In this document: positions 1 through 8,750 of the stretch, one piece after another
Position numbering within the stretch: the stretch's first letter is position 1
Layout of the letters: every line of letters starts with the position of its first letter
Source of the DNA: Acetobacter fabarum
GTDB taxonomy: Bacteria > Pseudomonadota > Alphaproteobacteria > Acetobacterales > Acetobacteraceae
Assembly (NCBI RefSeq): GCF_011516925.1
Contig: NZ_WOTG01000007.1
Location: 1 to 64,000 of the forward strand
Length of the DNA: 64,000 nt
Reading direction: 5' to 3'
Position numbers and translations under genes: made by a program
Notes under the pieces: model-generated
Told to the model about the DNA's origin: nothing
Database searches by the model: none
The model's input: only the letters and a program-made list of their open reading frames with translations

Positions 1-1
1 C

Positions 2-106
2 CGGCTGGCTGATTACAAGACTGTCGTCCATGTCATGGCCGACGCCCAGAGGCTCGGGGTCACCCAGATGGGCATCGTCGGGCAGGAACAGTTCGTCGAT
101 CAGTAA
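2..106 (+). CDS. ExbD/TolR family protein, C-terminal fragment
   Basis: An open frame enters from the left edge and stops at TAA 104-106, giving the last 34 residues of a protein. The residues ADYKTVVHVMADAQRLGV followed by GIVGQEQ match the conserved end of ExbD/TolR proteins, where the periplasmic domain finishes. ExbD works with ExbB to pass proton motive force to TonB for outer membrane transport. The next gene begins 16 bases downstream, so the two are probably co-transcribed. The start and membrane anchor lie outside the window, so ExbD and TolR cannot be told apart. Confidence 0.75.
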   Translation, partial: RLADYKTVVHVMADAQRLGVTQMGIVGQEQFVDQ

Positions 107-122
107 GGGAGTGAAGAAGATC

Positions 123-1352
123 ATGACCATGCGTTTTGTGCGGAGCCTGTTGTGTTCCGCGGCTGTTGTCTCTTTTGCCATTCCGGCCGTGCAGGCGGCG
201 GATACACTAAGCCAGCCCGTTGGCGTGGCATTGCAGCAGGCCCAGAGCGCTCTTGCTGCGCATAACTACGCCAAGGCCATGGATGCTGTGAACGAGGCAG
301 ATGCGGTCGCGGGTAAAAGCGCATATGAGGACTACACTATTGCGCAAATGCGGGCTGCTGTGGCTTCGCAGGCGGGTAATGTGGCTCAGGCAACCGCCGC
401 GTATGAAAAACTGATCGCCTCCCCCCGTACACCACGTAACCTGAAAAACCAGATGCTGATGTCCGAAGGGAGCATGGCGTATAACGCCAAGGACTACCCT
501 AGGGCTGCTGCGGCTATCCAGCGTTACCTCAAGGAAGCGGGGCCCAACCCGGCAATGGAAACATTGCTGGCACAGTCTTATTATCTGCAAAAAGACTATG
601 CCAATACACTCAGCGTTCTAACGCCAATTGTGTCCAGAACGGTCAAGGCCGGGCAGAAGCCCGTGGAATCGCAGTTGCAGATGCTTGCAGCAAGTGCCAC
701 GGCGCTTAAGGATTCCACGACAGCGACACACGCCTATGTTCTGCTGGCAACCTATTACCCCAAAAAGGAATACTGGGCGCTGCTGCTGCACGAACTGGTC
801 GTGAATACAAAAATCCCGGCCTCCCTGCAGTTGGATGTGTACCGTATTCGTCTGGCGGTAGGGGATATTTCCACCGCACGTGATTTTATGGAAATGACCG
901 AAATTGCCATGCAGGGCCATATGCCCCAGCTTGCGCTGGACCTGATGAATCAGGGATACCAGCAGGGTGTGCTGGGCCAAGGTGCAGAAGCGCCCCGGCA
1001 GGCACGCCTGAAGGCAATGGTGGAAAAAACTGTTGCTGCCAAAAAGGAATCCATCGAAGCGGATGAAAAAGCCGCCCTTGCCCAGACATCGGGCAATGAA
1101 CTGCTGAATGTGGGGTATAATTACGTCACGTTCGGGCAGGCCGCCAAAGGGCTGGCACTGATGCAGCAGGCCATAACCAAAGGCGTAACAGACCCCAATA
1201 TTGCCTGCTTGCACCTTGGCCTTGCCCAGATGCAGGCAGGCAACAAGGCTGAAGCCATACAGACCCTCAAGAGCGTTGCCGGGGATAATGGTGCCTATGA
1301 CATTGCCCAGCTCTGGGTGCTCCGGCTGGGGCAGGCACCTGCCAAGCACTAA
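123..1352 (+). CDS. Exported TPR-repeat protein
   Basis: A 409-residue protein with a signal peptide (basic MRFVR, hydrophobic stretch, likely cleavage after AVQA near residue 25). The rest is alpha-helical and alanine-rich with TPR-like spacing, for example AHNYAKAMDAVNEA, AQATAAYEKLIA and AEAIQTLKS. TPR proteins are scaffolds for protein interaction, and this one should sit in the periplasm. It follows the exbD-like gene directly and may belong to the same TonB energising unit, which is an inference from position. The frame is open upstream to position 30, but starts before 123 would destroy the signal peptide and overlap exbD. AAGGGAG at 105-111 serves as ribosome site for ATG 123 (or ATG 129). 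Confidence 0.8.
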   Translation: MTMRFVRSLLCSAAVVSFAIPAVQAADTLSQPVGVALQQAQSALAAHNYAKAMDAVNEADAVAGKSAYEDYTIAQMRAAVASQAGNVAQATAAYEKLIASPRTPRNLKNQMLMSEGSMAYNAKDYPRAAAAIQRYLKEAGPNPAMETLLAQSYYLQKDYANTLSVLTPIVSRTVKAGQKPVESQLQMLAASATALKDSTTATHAYVLLATYYPKKEYWALLLHELVVNTKIPASLQLDVYRIRLAVGDISTARDFMEMTEIAMQGHMPQLALDLMNQGYQQGVLGQGAEAPRQARLKAMVEKTVAAKKESIEADEKAALAQTSGNELLNVGYNYVTFGQAAKGLALMQQAITKGVTDPNIACLHLGLAQMQAGNKAEAIQTLKSVAGDNGAYDIAQLWVLRLGQAPAKH

Positions 1353-1374
1353 ATGCGGGCAAGGTAGAGTTTGT

Positions 1375-1406
1375 AAAAAAGGCCGCTCAAGAGCGGCCTT
1401 TTTTAT
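1375..1406. terminator. Bidirectional intrinsic terminator
   Basis: The inverted repeat AAAAAAGGCCGCTC / GAGCGGCCTTTTTT has a three-base loop, an A-run on one side and a T-run on the other. It lies between the convergent TPR gene and the efflux operon and can end both transcripts. Confidence 0.9.
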
Positions 1407-1426
1407 TGGATCGGGTGTGGTCTGGC

Positions 1427-2968
1427 TTACCCTGCTTTTGGGGTGCCAGACTGCGCAGCAGGCTGTTGTGCTGTGCGGGGGGGAGTGGAGGTTGCCTGCC
1501 AGCCGCCACCCATTGCGCGGTAAATGGTGACAAGGTTCTGGTATTTTGCAACAGCAACCGTAATCTGGGACTGCTGGGCCTGTAGGTAGTAGCGCTGTGA
1601 ATCCAGTGTGGTCAGGTAGGAATCTGTCCCGGTTTCATAACGCAGTTTTGCCAGACGGTAGGCATCGCCCGAGGCCGAAACCAGACTATCCATCTGCTTT
1701 TTTTCGTCCAGATAGGCTTTGCGGGCGGCAAGGGCATCGGCGACTTCGCGGAATGCGCTTTGCACCGTTTTTTCGTAAGCGGCAATTTTGCCGTTACGGG
1801 TTGCCTTGGCCACCTTGAGGTTGCCGCTGTTCATGCCCCATGTCCAAAGTGGAATCTGGAGGCTGGGGTTCAGGCCCCATGTGGTGGCTGCCGCCGTAAA
1901 CAGCTTGTGGAACTGCAAGCTGGAAACACCATCCGTTGCTGTGAGTGTCAGACGGGGGAAGAACGCGGCGCGTGCTGCCCCAATACTGGCCTGAGAGGCT
2001 AGAAGGTCATGTTCTGCCGCTGTAATATCGGGTCTGCGGGTCAGCAGGTCCGATGGCAGGCCAGCGGGCAGGTCGGCCAGAATGGACTGTTTGCCCAAAG
2101 GCAGGGGGGCTGGCAGGTTTTGCGGGATGGGCGCGCCAATTAGCAGGGTTATCAGGTTTTCGTCCTGTTCCACTTTGCGGCGTGCATCGGTGAGCAGGGT
2201 CGCACTTTGCTGTACCTGTGTTTCCAGCTGCCGCACGGTCAGCAGGTTTTCTTCACCGTGGGCGTATTTGTCCTGTGTCAGCTTCAGGCTGTTCTGCTGG
2301 CTGGCCAGCGTGCTTGCAGCAAGAGCTTGCGTGTCCCGGTCGCCCAGCCATGTAATATAGGCCATGGCCACCTGCGAGACGACGCTGATAACCATGCCGC
2401 GCATGTTTTCCTGCTGGGACAGGGCACGTTCGGCGGCTTCTTTGGTCAGGGAGCGGATACGCCCGAACAGGTCAATCTCGTAGGAGGAAAAACCAATCCC
2501 GCCGGAATAGTAGCGGAACGGGTTGCGGGCCATGCCGCCGCCTGTTTTGTCGGTATCCAGCCCTGGTGCAAAGCTCAGCCCTGCCGCATCGGATGGTGCC
2601 TGATACATAGGCCCGCCCGTGGCGGAAATGGTGGGGAACAGGCCCGCATGCTGCACGTCATATTCGCCCTGTGCCGTGGCGATATTGGAGGCGGATGTGC
2701 GCAGGTCCCGGTTTTCACGCAGGGCAATGGTGATCAGGGCTTGCAGGCGCGGGTCTACAAAAAACTCGCGCCAGCCAATATCGGCTGCCACTTTGGGTAA
2801 CAGCTTATCCCCGGTCTGGGCATAGTCTGGCCATGTTGTGGCCAGCGGGGGCGTGGGCCGCGTGTATTTGGGGATCATGGTACACGCGGAGAGTGCCTGT
2901 GTTGTTGCAACGGCCATGACAACCGCACGGAGCCGCAGGGAGCGACGGAAAAAGGACTGAGGAGCCAT
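1427..2968 (-). CDS. RND efflux outer membrane factor, NodT/OprM family lipoprotein
   Basis: A 513-residue outer membrane channel of a tripartite efflux pump. The N-terminus has a lipoprotein signal with lipobox LSAC (Cys29). Typical NodT/OprM elements follow: YTRPTPPLATTWPDY after the lipid anchor, SYEIDLFGRIRSL, DLLTRRPDITAAEHDL, and LRYETGTDSYLTTLDSQR near the end. The family forms a trimeric beta-barrel with a periplasmic alpha-tunnel that docks on the inner membrane pump. The ATG lies three bases after the stop of the permease gene, so the three genes form one operon, transcribed leftward and ending at the terminator at 1375-1406. Substrate cannot be read from the sequence. Confidence 0.93.
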   Translation of the reverse strand: MAPQSFFRRSLRLRAVVMAVATTQALSACTMIPKYTRPTPPLATTWPDYAQTGDKLLPKVAADIGWREFFVDPRLQALITIALRENRDLRTSASNIATAQGEYDVQHAGLFPTISATGGPMYQAPSDAAGLSFAPGLDTDKTGGGMARNPFRYYSGGIGFSSYEIDLFGRIRSLTKEAAERALSQQENMRGMVISVVSQVAMAYITWLGDRDTQALAASTLASQQNSLKLTQDKYAHGEENLLTVRQLETQVQQSATLLTDARRKVEQDENLITLLIGAPIPQNLPAPLPLGKQSILADLPAGLPSDLLTRRPDITAAEHDLLASQASIGAARAAFFPRLTLTATDGVSSLQFHKLFTAAATTWGLNPSLQIPLWTWGMNSGNLKVAKATRNGKIAAYEKTVQSAFREVADALAARKAYLDEKKQMDSLVSASGDAYRLAKLRYETGTDSYLTTLDSQRYYLQAQQSQITVAVAKYQNLVTIYRAMGGGWQATSTPPRTAQQPAAQSGTPKAG

Positions 2969-2971
2969 ATC

Positions 2972-5900
2972 TTATTCGTTCCCTGTTGCGGTCTGGACGG
3001 GGATGGTGGCCTGTTTACGTTCGCTGATGCGTTTGACCTTAAACACACGCAACACCAGAACAAAAAAGACCGGCACAAAGTAAACGGCCAGAAGTGTTGC
3101 AGTGGCCATGCCCCCAACCACTGCGGTACCAATGGCCTCGCGGGATGCGGAGCCAGCCCCGGCAGCAAGGGCAAGCGGGAACACACCCACAACAAAGGCG
3201 ATTGAGGTCATGAGAATGGGGCGCAGGCGTTCGCGCGATGCGGTAATAACCGCGTCCTCCAGAGATTCCCCACGCTCAAAGGCTGCTTTGGCAAACTCCA
3301 CAATAAGAATGGCGTTTTTAACAGCCAGCCCAACGGTGGTCAGCAGCCCGACCTGAAAATACACGTCATTGTTCATGTCCCGCCACAAGGTGGCGGCAAT
3401 GGAGCCAAGAATACCCAGAGGAATAACCAGCATGACCGCAAACGGAATGGCCCAGCTTTCGTAAAGTGCTGCAAGGCACAACAGAATAACCAGACTGGCG
3501 AGTGCATAGAGCGGTCCGGTGGAGGAGCCGGAGGAAATTTCCTCAAACGAGAGGCCGGTCCATTCGTAGCCTATGCCTTCCGGCAGTTTTTTCAGAATAT
3601 CCTTGATGGCATCAAGGGAATCACCCGAACTGTAACCGGCTGCGGGCTGGCCCAGAATTTCAAAGGCGTTAAAGCCGTTGTAATCCTCAACCTTTTGCGG
3701 GCCGGTCAGCCAGTATCCGCGAATAAAGGTATCCAGTGGAGCCAGCGTGTTGGTGTTGGTGCGGATGTACCATTTGTTCAGGTCCTGCGGCAGCATGCGA
3801 GAATCCATGTCGCCTTGAATATAAACCTGTTTTACGCGGTCATTGCGGGTGAACTGGTTAACGTAGATCGACCCCAGCGCCCCTTCGATTGTTGTGTTGA
3901 TGTCATCAATCGTAATGCCCAGCGCGTTGGCCTTTTCGCGGTCAATATCCAGATGATATTGTGATGCGTCTTCCATACCGTTGGGGCGCACCGCAAGCAG
4001 GCGGTGGTCCTTGCTGGCAAGGCCGAGCACCATGTTACGCGCCGCCAGCAGCTTTTGGTGGCCAAGGTGCCCACGGTCTTCCAGTTCAAGGTCAAACCCC
4101 GTGGCGTTGCCCAGTTCGAGCACGGCAGGCGGGTTGATGGCAAAGATCTGGGCGCGCGGGTCAAACCAGTAATGCATCATGATCCGCTTTGCGATGGCGG
4201 CTGATGTCTGGCTTGCAAGGGGGCGGTTTTTCCAGTCTGTCAGGCGGATAAAGAATGCACCCGAGTTCTGGCCCTGCCCGGCAAAGTTAAACCCGCTGAT
4301 GGCGTAAACGGATTCCACAAGCCCGCTTTCCGACTTCAGGATATAATCCGTAATTTCGCGGTTGAGCTGTGTGGTCTGCTCCATGGGCGTATTGGGGGGC
4401 AGAGTAACCTGCCCGAAAATAAGCCCCTGATCCTCGTCCGGCAAAAAGCCGCTGGGCAGGCGGGTAAACAGATAGCCCGCCAGCGCGCTGATCAGCAGGA
4501 AGCAGGTAATGGACAGCGCAGTGGAGGAAATAAGCTTGCGCACCCCCTTGAGGTAACCATTGGTCAGGCGCTCAAAGTTGCGGTTGAACCAGCCGGCAGG
4601 GCCGGTTGTTTTAACATGCGTGCCGGGTTTGAGCATGGTGGCGCACAAAGCAGGCGTAAGCACCATGGCCACCAGCACGGACAACCACATGGCAGAGACA
4701 ATGGTAATGGAAAACTGCCGGTAAATAACCCCGACCGAGCCGGAAAAGGCCGCCATGGGCAAGAACACGGCGGTCAGCACCAGCACAATGCCGATCAGCG
4801 CGCCTGAAATTTCGTCCATGGAAACGCGGGCCGCTTCGATGGGGGAGAGTTTTTTCTCCGACATCACGCGTTCCACGTTTTCCACCACCACAATGGCGTC
4901 ATCCACCAGCAGGCCTACGGCCAGCACCATGGCCAGCATGGTAAGCGTGTTGATGGAAAAACCAAAGATGTTGAGCAGGCCAAAAGTGCCCAGCAGCACA
5001 ACCGGCACGGCAATAGTGGGGATAAGCGTTGCGCGGAAGTTCTGCAAAAACACCAGCATGACCAGAAAGACCAGTCCGATGGCTTCAAGCAGGGTGATGA
5101 TCACTTCCTCGATGGAGAGGGTGATGAAGGGTTCCGTATCCAGCGGGTAAACGGTTTTCAGGCCCGGCGGGAAGAACTTTTCCAGTTCGTCAATCTTGGC
5201 GCGGACTGCCGCTTCGGTCGAAATCTGGTTGGCGCCGGGGGCGAGCTTGAGCGCCATGCCCGATGCCGGGTGATTGTTGTAGTAAGAGGATGTGTTGTAG
5301 GTCTGCGGACCCAGTTCCACCCGCGCCACATCCTTGATGCGGACCTGCGAGCCATCGGGCTGGACCCGGAGCAGGATTTTCTCAAACTCGCCAGCCGATG
5401 TCAGGCGGGTCGGGCCAATGATCGTGGCATCCAGACGGATGTCCTTGCGGGCAGGCAGGCCACCGAGCTCACCCGATGAAACCTGAATGTTCTGGGTCTG
5501 GATAGCGGTTTCAACATCCCGCACGGTCAGGCCGTAGTTGAACAGCTTGTTGGGGTCCAGCCAGATGCGCATGGCATATTCGGACCCGAAGAGTGTGTGG
5601 TCACCAACGCCGGTTACGCGGCTGAGCGGGTCAGAAATGTTGGAGGCCACATAATCGGCAATGTCCGAGCCGGTCATGGAATTGTTGGTGGAAATAAAGG
5701 CCAGCACCAGCATGAAGTTCTTGACGGCCTTGGTAATGCTCAGCCCCTGGGCGGTCACTTCCTGTGGCAGTTTGGGCTGGGCAAGCTGGAGCTTGTTCTG
5801 CACCTGCACCTGAGCAATGTCGGGGTTGGTGCCCTGCTCAAAGGTGAGGTCAATTTCCATCTGCCCCGAAGCGTAGGACTGGGCAGAGATGTATTCCAGA

Positions 5901-6127
5901 TGATCCAGCCCGAACATCTGCTGGAGTATGGGGCGCACGACCGTATCGTTCACCGTATCGGCGGAGGCGCCGGGGTAGGTTACGGTAATGGCGATCTGGG
6001 GCGGGGCAATGCTGGGGTACTGGGCAACAGGCAGCCGCAGGATGGACAAGCCGCCAAACAGCATGATGATCAGGCTGATCACCCACGCAAAAATGGGTCG
6101 GTTGATAAAGAACCGCGAAAGCGACAT
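2972..6127 (-). CDS. RND multidrug efflux permease, AcrB/MexB (HAE-1) family
   Basis: A 1051-residue inner membrane proton antiporter, the usual length for AcrB-type pumps. It starts MSLSRFFINRPIFAWV, the family N-terminus with the first membrane helix. GLLVDDAIVVVENVERVM near residue 400 carries the paired aspartates of transmembrane helix 4 used in proton relay, and GLAVKNAILIVEFAK near 940 carries the conserved lysine helix. An upstream in-frame start would add 13 residues overlapping the fusion-protein gene, so ATG 6127, four bases after that gene's stop, is preferred. It exports compounds from membrane or periplasm through the neighbouring outer membrane factor. Confidence 0.95.
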   Translation of the reverse strand: MSLSRFFINRPIFAWVISLIIMLFGGLSILRLPVAQYPSIAPPQIAITVTYPGASADTVNDTVVRPILQQMFGLDHLEYISAQSYASGQMEIDLTFEQGTNPDIAQVQVQNKLQLAQPKLPQEVTAQGLSITKAVKNFMLVLAFISTNNSMTGSDIADYVASNISDPLSRVTGVGDHTLFGSEYAMRIWLDPNKLFNYGLTVRDVETAIQTQNIQVSSGELGGLPARKDIRLDATIIGPTRLTSAGEFEKILLRVQPDGSQVRIKDVARVELGPQTYNTSSYYNNHPASGMALKLAPGANQISTEAAVRAKIDELEKFFPPGLKTVYPLDTEPFITLSIEEVIITLLEAIGLVFLVMLVFLQNFRATLIPTIAVPVVLLGTFGLLNIFGFSINTLTMLAMVLAVGLLVDDAIVVVENVERVMSEKKLSPIEAARVSMDEISGALIGIVLVLTAVFLPMAAFSGSVGVIYRQFSITIVSAMWLSVLVAMVLTPALCATMLKPGTHVKTTGPAGWFNRNFERLTNGYLKGVRKLISSTALSITCFLLISALAGYLFTRLPSGFLPDEDQGLIFGQVTLPPNTPMEQTTQLNREITDYILKSESGLVESVYAISGFNFAGQGQNSGAFFIRLTDWKNRPLASQTSAAIAKRIMMHYWFDPRAQIFAINPPAVLELGNATGFDLELEDRGHLGHQKLLAARNMVLGLASKDHRLLAVRPNGMEDASQYHLDIDREKANALGITIDDINTTIEGALGSIYVNQFTRNDRVKQVYIQGDMDSRMLPQDLNKWYIRTNTNTLAPLDTFIRGYWLTGPQKVEDYNGFNAFEILGQPAAGYSSGDSLDAIKDILKKLPEGIGYEWTGLSFEEISSGSSTGPLYALASLVILLCLAALYESWAIPFAVMLVIPLGILGSIAATLWRDMNNDVYFQVGLLTTVGLAVKNAILIVEFAKAAFERGESLEDAVITASRERLRPILMTSIAFVVGVFPLALAAGAGSASREAIGTAVVGGMATATLLAVYFVPVFFVLVLRVFKVKRISERKQATIPVQTATGNE

Positions 6128-6131
6128 GGAT

Positions 6132-7322
6132 TTACTGCCCTTTTTGTGCAGGCTGTGCCGCAGCACCGGGTGCGGTGTCGGTCTTGGGCTTGCTTTCCTG
6201 CACCGAGACCTTGGCTCCGGGGGTTATTTTTTGCGTGCCGCTGACCACCACGCGCTCACCGGCCTTGAGCCCGTCTGTCACCAGCCAGTTGGTGCCTATG
6301 GCCATGCCGATCTGGATCTGGCGCAGGGCCACGGTGTTGTCGGGCTGCACAATCCATACCTGTGGGTCGCCGTGGGTGTTGCGGCTGACGGCTTCCTGGG
6401 GGACCAGCAGGGCGTTGGGGTCAATCCCCTCGTCAAGCTGGGCGTGGACATACATGCCCGGCAGCAGCAGCTTTTGCGGGTTGGGCATGATCGCACGCAC
6501 GATAACGGTGGAGGTTGTTGTATCCACGTTCACTTCGGCCAGCGCCATGTGGCCCTTGAACTCGTAAGGTGAGCCGTCTTCGAGTGTCAGAACCACGGGG
6601 ACCTCGCCATTGGCCTGACGTTTGATACGGCCTTCCGCCAGTTCACGCTTGAGGCGCAAAAGGGTAATGGCGGGCAGGTTAACGTCCACATAAATGGGGT
6701 CCAGCCGGGTGATAATGGCTGTGTTGGAGGTCTGCTCGGCAGTAACAAGCGCGCCCACCGTAATCAGTGTGCGGCCGATCCGCCCGGAGATCGGGGCATA
6801 CATCTTGGTGTAACCAAGGTTGACCTGAGCACTTTCCACCTGCCCCTGAGCGCTCTGTATCTGGCCCTGCGCCTGCTTTTCTGCGGCTACGGCGTCATCA
6901 TAATCCTGCTGGCTTACGGCGTGCTCACGTACCAGCTTCTTGTAGCGGCGGACCTTGGCCTTGGCTGTGCCATCCAGCGCCATGGCCTGAGCCAGCTGGC
7001 CACGGGCGGTGTCGTACACGGCTTTGTAGCGGGCGGGGTCAATCTGGTAGAGCTGCTGGCCAGCGACAACGTCCGAGCCTTCAATAAACAGGCGTTTGAG
7101 CACAACGCCCGTGACCTGAGGGCGGACCTGAGCAATTTCAAACGCATCCGTACGGCCGGGCAGGCTGGTATGCACACTTACGGGCTGGGGTTGCATGGTT
7201 ACAACGCCCACCGCCTGCGGTGGCACCTGCGGTGCGCTCTGCTGGCGTTTACAGCCTTCCAGCGCAAGCAGGGCAACCGTGCAGAGCAGGACCGGACGAA
7301 GAGAAAAAGTGTGTGTTGTCAC
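6132..7322 (-). CDS. RND efflux membrane fusion protein, AcrA/MexA family lipoprotein
   Basis: A 396-residue periplasmic adaptor that links the RND permease to the outer membrane channel. The lipobox LEGC places the lipidated cysteine at residue 24. The lipoyl half-motif RPQVTGVVLKRLFIEGSDV, the coiled-coil hairpin with AVSQQDYDDAVAA, and the second lipoyl half with YTKMYAPISGRIGRT are visible. Start: a GTG at 7322 gives a clean lipoprotein signal, while the ATG at 7361 adds 13 residues unlike a signal peptide. Neither has a strong ribosome site, so the start is uncertain. It is first gene of the pump operon; no dedicated repressor gene is adjacent. Confidence 0.92.
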   Translation of the reverse strand: MTTHTFSLRPVLLCTVALLALEGCKRQQSAPQVPPQAVGVVTMQPQPVSVHTSLPGRTDAFEIAQVRPQVTGVVLKRLFIEGSDVVAGQQLYQIDPARYKAVYDTARGQLAQAMALDGTAKAKVRRYKKLVREHAVSQQDYDDAVAAEKQAQGQIQSAQGQVESAQVNLGYTKMYAPISGRIGRTLITVGALVTAEQTSNTAIITRLDPIYVDVNLPAITLLRLKRELAEGRIKRQANGEVPVVLTLEDGSPYEFKGHMALAEVNVDTTTSTVIVRAIMPNPQKLLLPGMYVHAQLDEGIDPNALLVPQEAVSRNTHGDPQVWIVQPDNTVALRQIQIGMAIGTNWLVTDGLKAGERVVVSGTQKITPGAKVSVQESKPKTDTAPGAAAQPAQKGQ

Positions 7323-7574
7323 TTTGGTGTGGCCCTGTGTGTTGAAAGGTTTTCCGCACATTTCAGGCTTGGTCAGGCAGTGCAGGAGCCGGGAAATAAG
7401 CCATTTCCTGCCCTGATGGGAGCTTGAGCCGCAGGCCGCTTTGTGGAGAAAACAGAGTGGATAAATGAAGGTGAAAAAACAGTACTAAGTGTTACCTTTA
7501 ACGTGCAAGCTAAAAGTGCAACCCTACCAAGTCAAGAGCAGATCAAACCAAAAACACAAGCTTTATTGCGGGTG

Positions 7575-8750
7575 TCAGGCTGTGCGGCCGTTGCTTTCGT
7601 CCAGCCGTGTGTCCCGATGGACCCATGTTGAAAGCAGAAGCCCAAACCCCAGCATAACATTCAGCATGGCCGATCCACCGTAGGAAACCAGCGGCAGAGG
7701 CACCCCCCCAACCGGAATTGCCCCCATGACCATGGAGAGGTTGACCAGACAGTAAAAGAAAAAGTTCATGCTGATGCCAAGCGCAATCAGCCGGCCAAAA
7801 CGGTTGCGGCAGCGTATGGCCATGATCATGCCGCCCATAATCAGCAGCACCAGCAGGGCAATGACGGTGGCCGCACCGATAAAGCCCCATTCTTCGGCAA
7901 TCATGGTGAAAATGAAGTCTGTCTGCTTTTCGGGCAGAAAGTTCAGCTGCCCCTGCGAGCCGTGCAGGTAACCCTGCCCCCACATGCCCCCGGACCCAAG
8001 GGCAATCTTGGACTGGATAATGTTGTAGCCTGCTCCAAGCGGGTCATTTTCGGGGTGGAGGAAGGTGGTAATGCGCGCCTTCTGGTAGTCATGCAGGTGC
8101 CCGTAGGCAAACTGCACAAGGGAGGGCAGTGGCAGAACAAGCAGAATAATCTGCCAGAGCCGCATGCCAGCCGTAAAAAACAGGGATGCGCCAATACCCC
8201 CGATAATGACCGCCGTGCCCAGATTGGGTTCCTTGAGCACCAGCCCAACTGGCACCAGCACCATAAAGGCAGGCGGAATAAGCCAGAGCGGGTTGCCCAT
8301 GCGGGCATAATCCATGCGCGAAAACCATGTGGCCAGCACCGCCACAAGGGCGATCTTGGCAAATTCGGACGGCTGAACCTGAAGCCCCCCGATCATGAGC
8401 CAGCGTTCGGCCCCTTTGCCAACATGGCCCATGTGCAGGACCGCCGCCAGCAGCACGAGCGAGAGCGCATACATCCCCCATGATGCCCGCATAAGCAGGC
8501 GGGGGGGCAGCATGGCAATGGTCACCATCAGCACAAGGCCCACGGCAAAACGTGCGGCCTGCGGGGCTGCAAACGGGTAAGGCACACCGCCTGCGGCAGA
8601 GTAGAGGGTAACGTAGCCAACACCGGCCAGTGCACAGATCAGCAGAACATAAAGCCAGCTTATCCGCCACAGCTTGGCCATCAGGCGGAAGCTGGGTTCG
8701 GCCCGTAACAGGCGCTTGTGGAATCGGATGGGGTTATTCAAAGCTGTCAT
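7575..8750 (-). CDS. rodA: Rod shape-determining protein RodA (SEDS glycosyltransferase)
   Basis: A 391-residue multi-pass membrane protein of the SEDS family, which polymerises lipid II into glycan strands of the lateral wall together with PBP2. Visible family segments include LQPSEFAKIALVA, EPNLGTAVII, KQTDFIFTMIAEEWGF, and GGVPLPLVSYGGSAML near the C-terminus. The ATG at 8750 is chosen because MTALNNPIRF leads straight into the first helix and overlaps the end of mrdA by 17 bases (stop TAA 8734-8736), which indicates translational coupling. It is the last gene of the mreBCD-mrdA-rodA unit. Confidence 0.95.
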   Translation of the reverse strand: MTALNNPIRFHKRLLRAEPSFRLMAKLWRISWLYVLLICALAGVGYVTLYSAAGGVPYPFAAPQAARFAVGLVLMVTIAMLPPRLLMRASWGMYALSLVLLAAVLHMGHVGKGAERWLMIGGLQVQPSEFAKIALVAVLATWFSRMDYARMGNPLWLIPPAFMVLVPVGLVLKEPNLGTAVIIGGIGASLFFTAGMRLWQIILLVLPLPSLVQFAYGHLHDYQKARITTFLHPENDPLGAGYNIIQSKIALGSGGMWGQGYLHGSQGQLNFLPEKQTDFIFTMIAEEWGFIGAATVIALLVLLIMGGMIMAIRCRNRFGRLIALGISMNFFFYCLVNLSMVMGAIPVGGVPLPLVSYGGSAMLNVMLGFGLLLSTWVHRDTRLDESNGRTA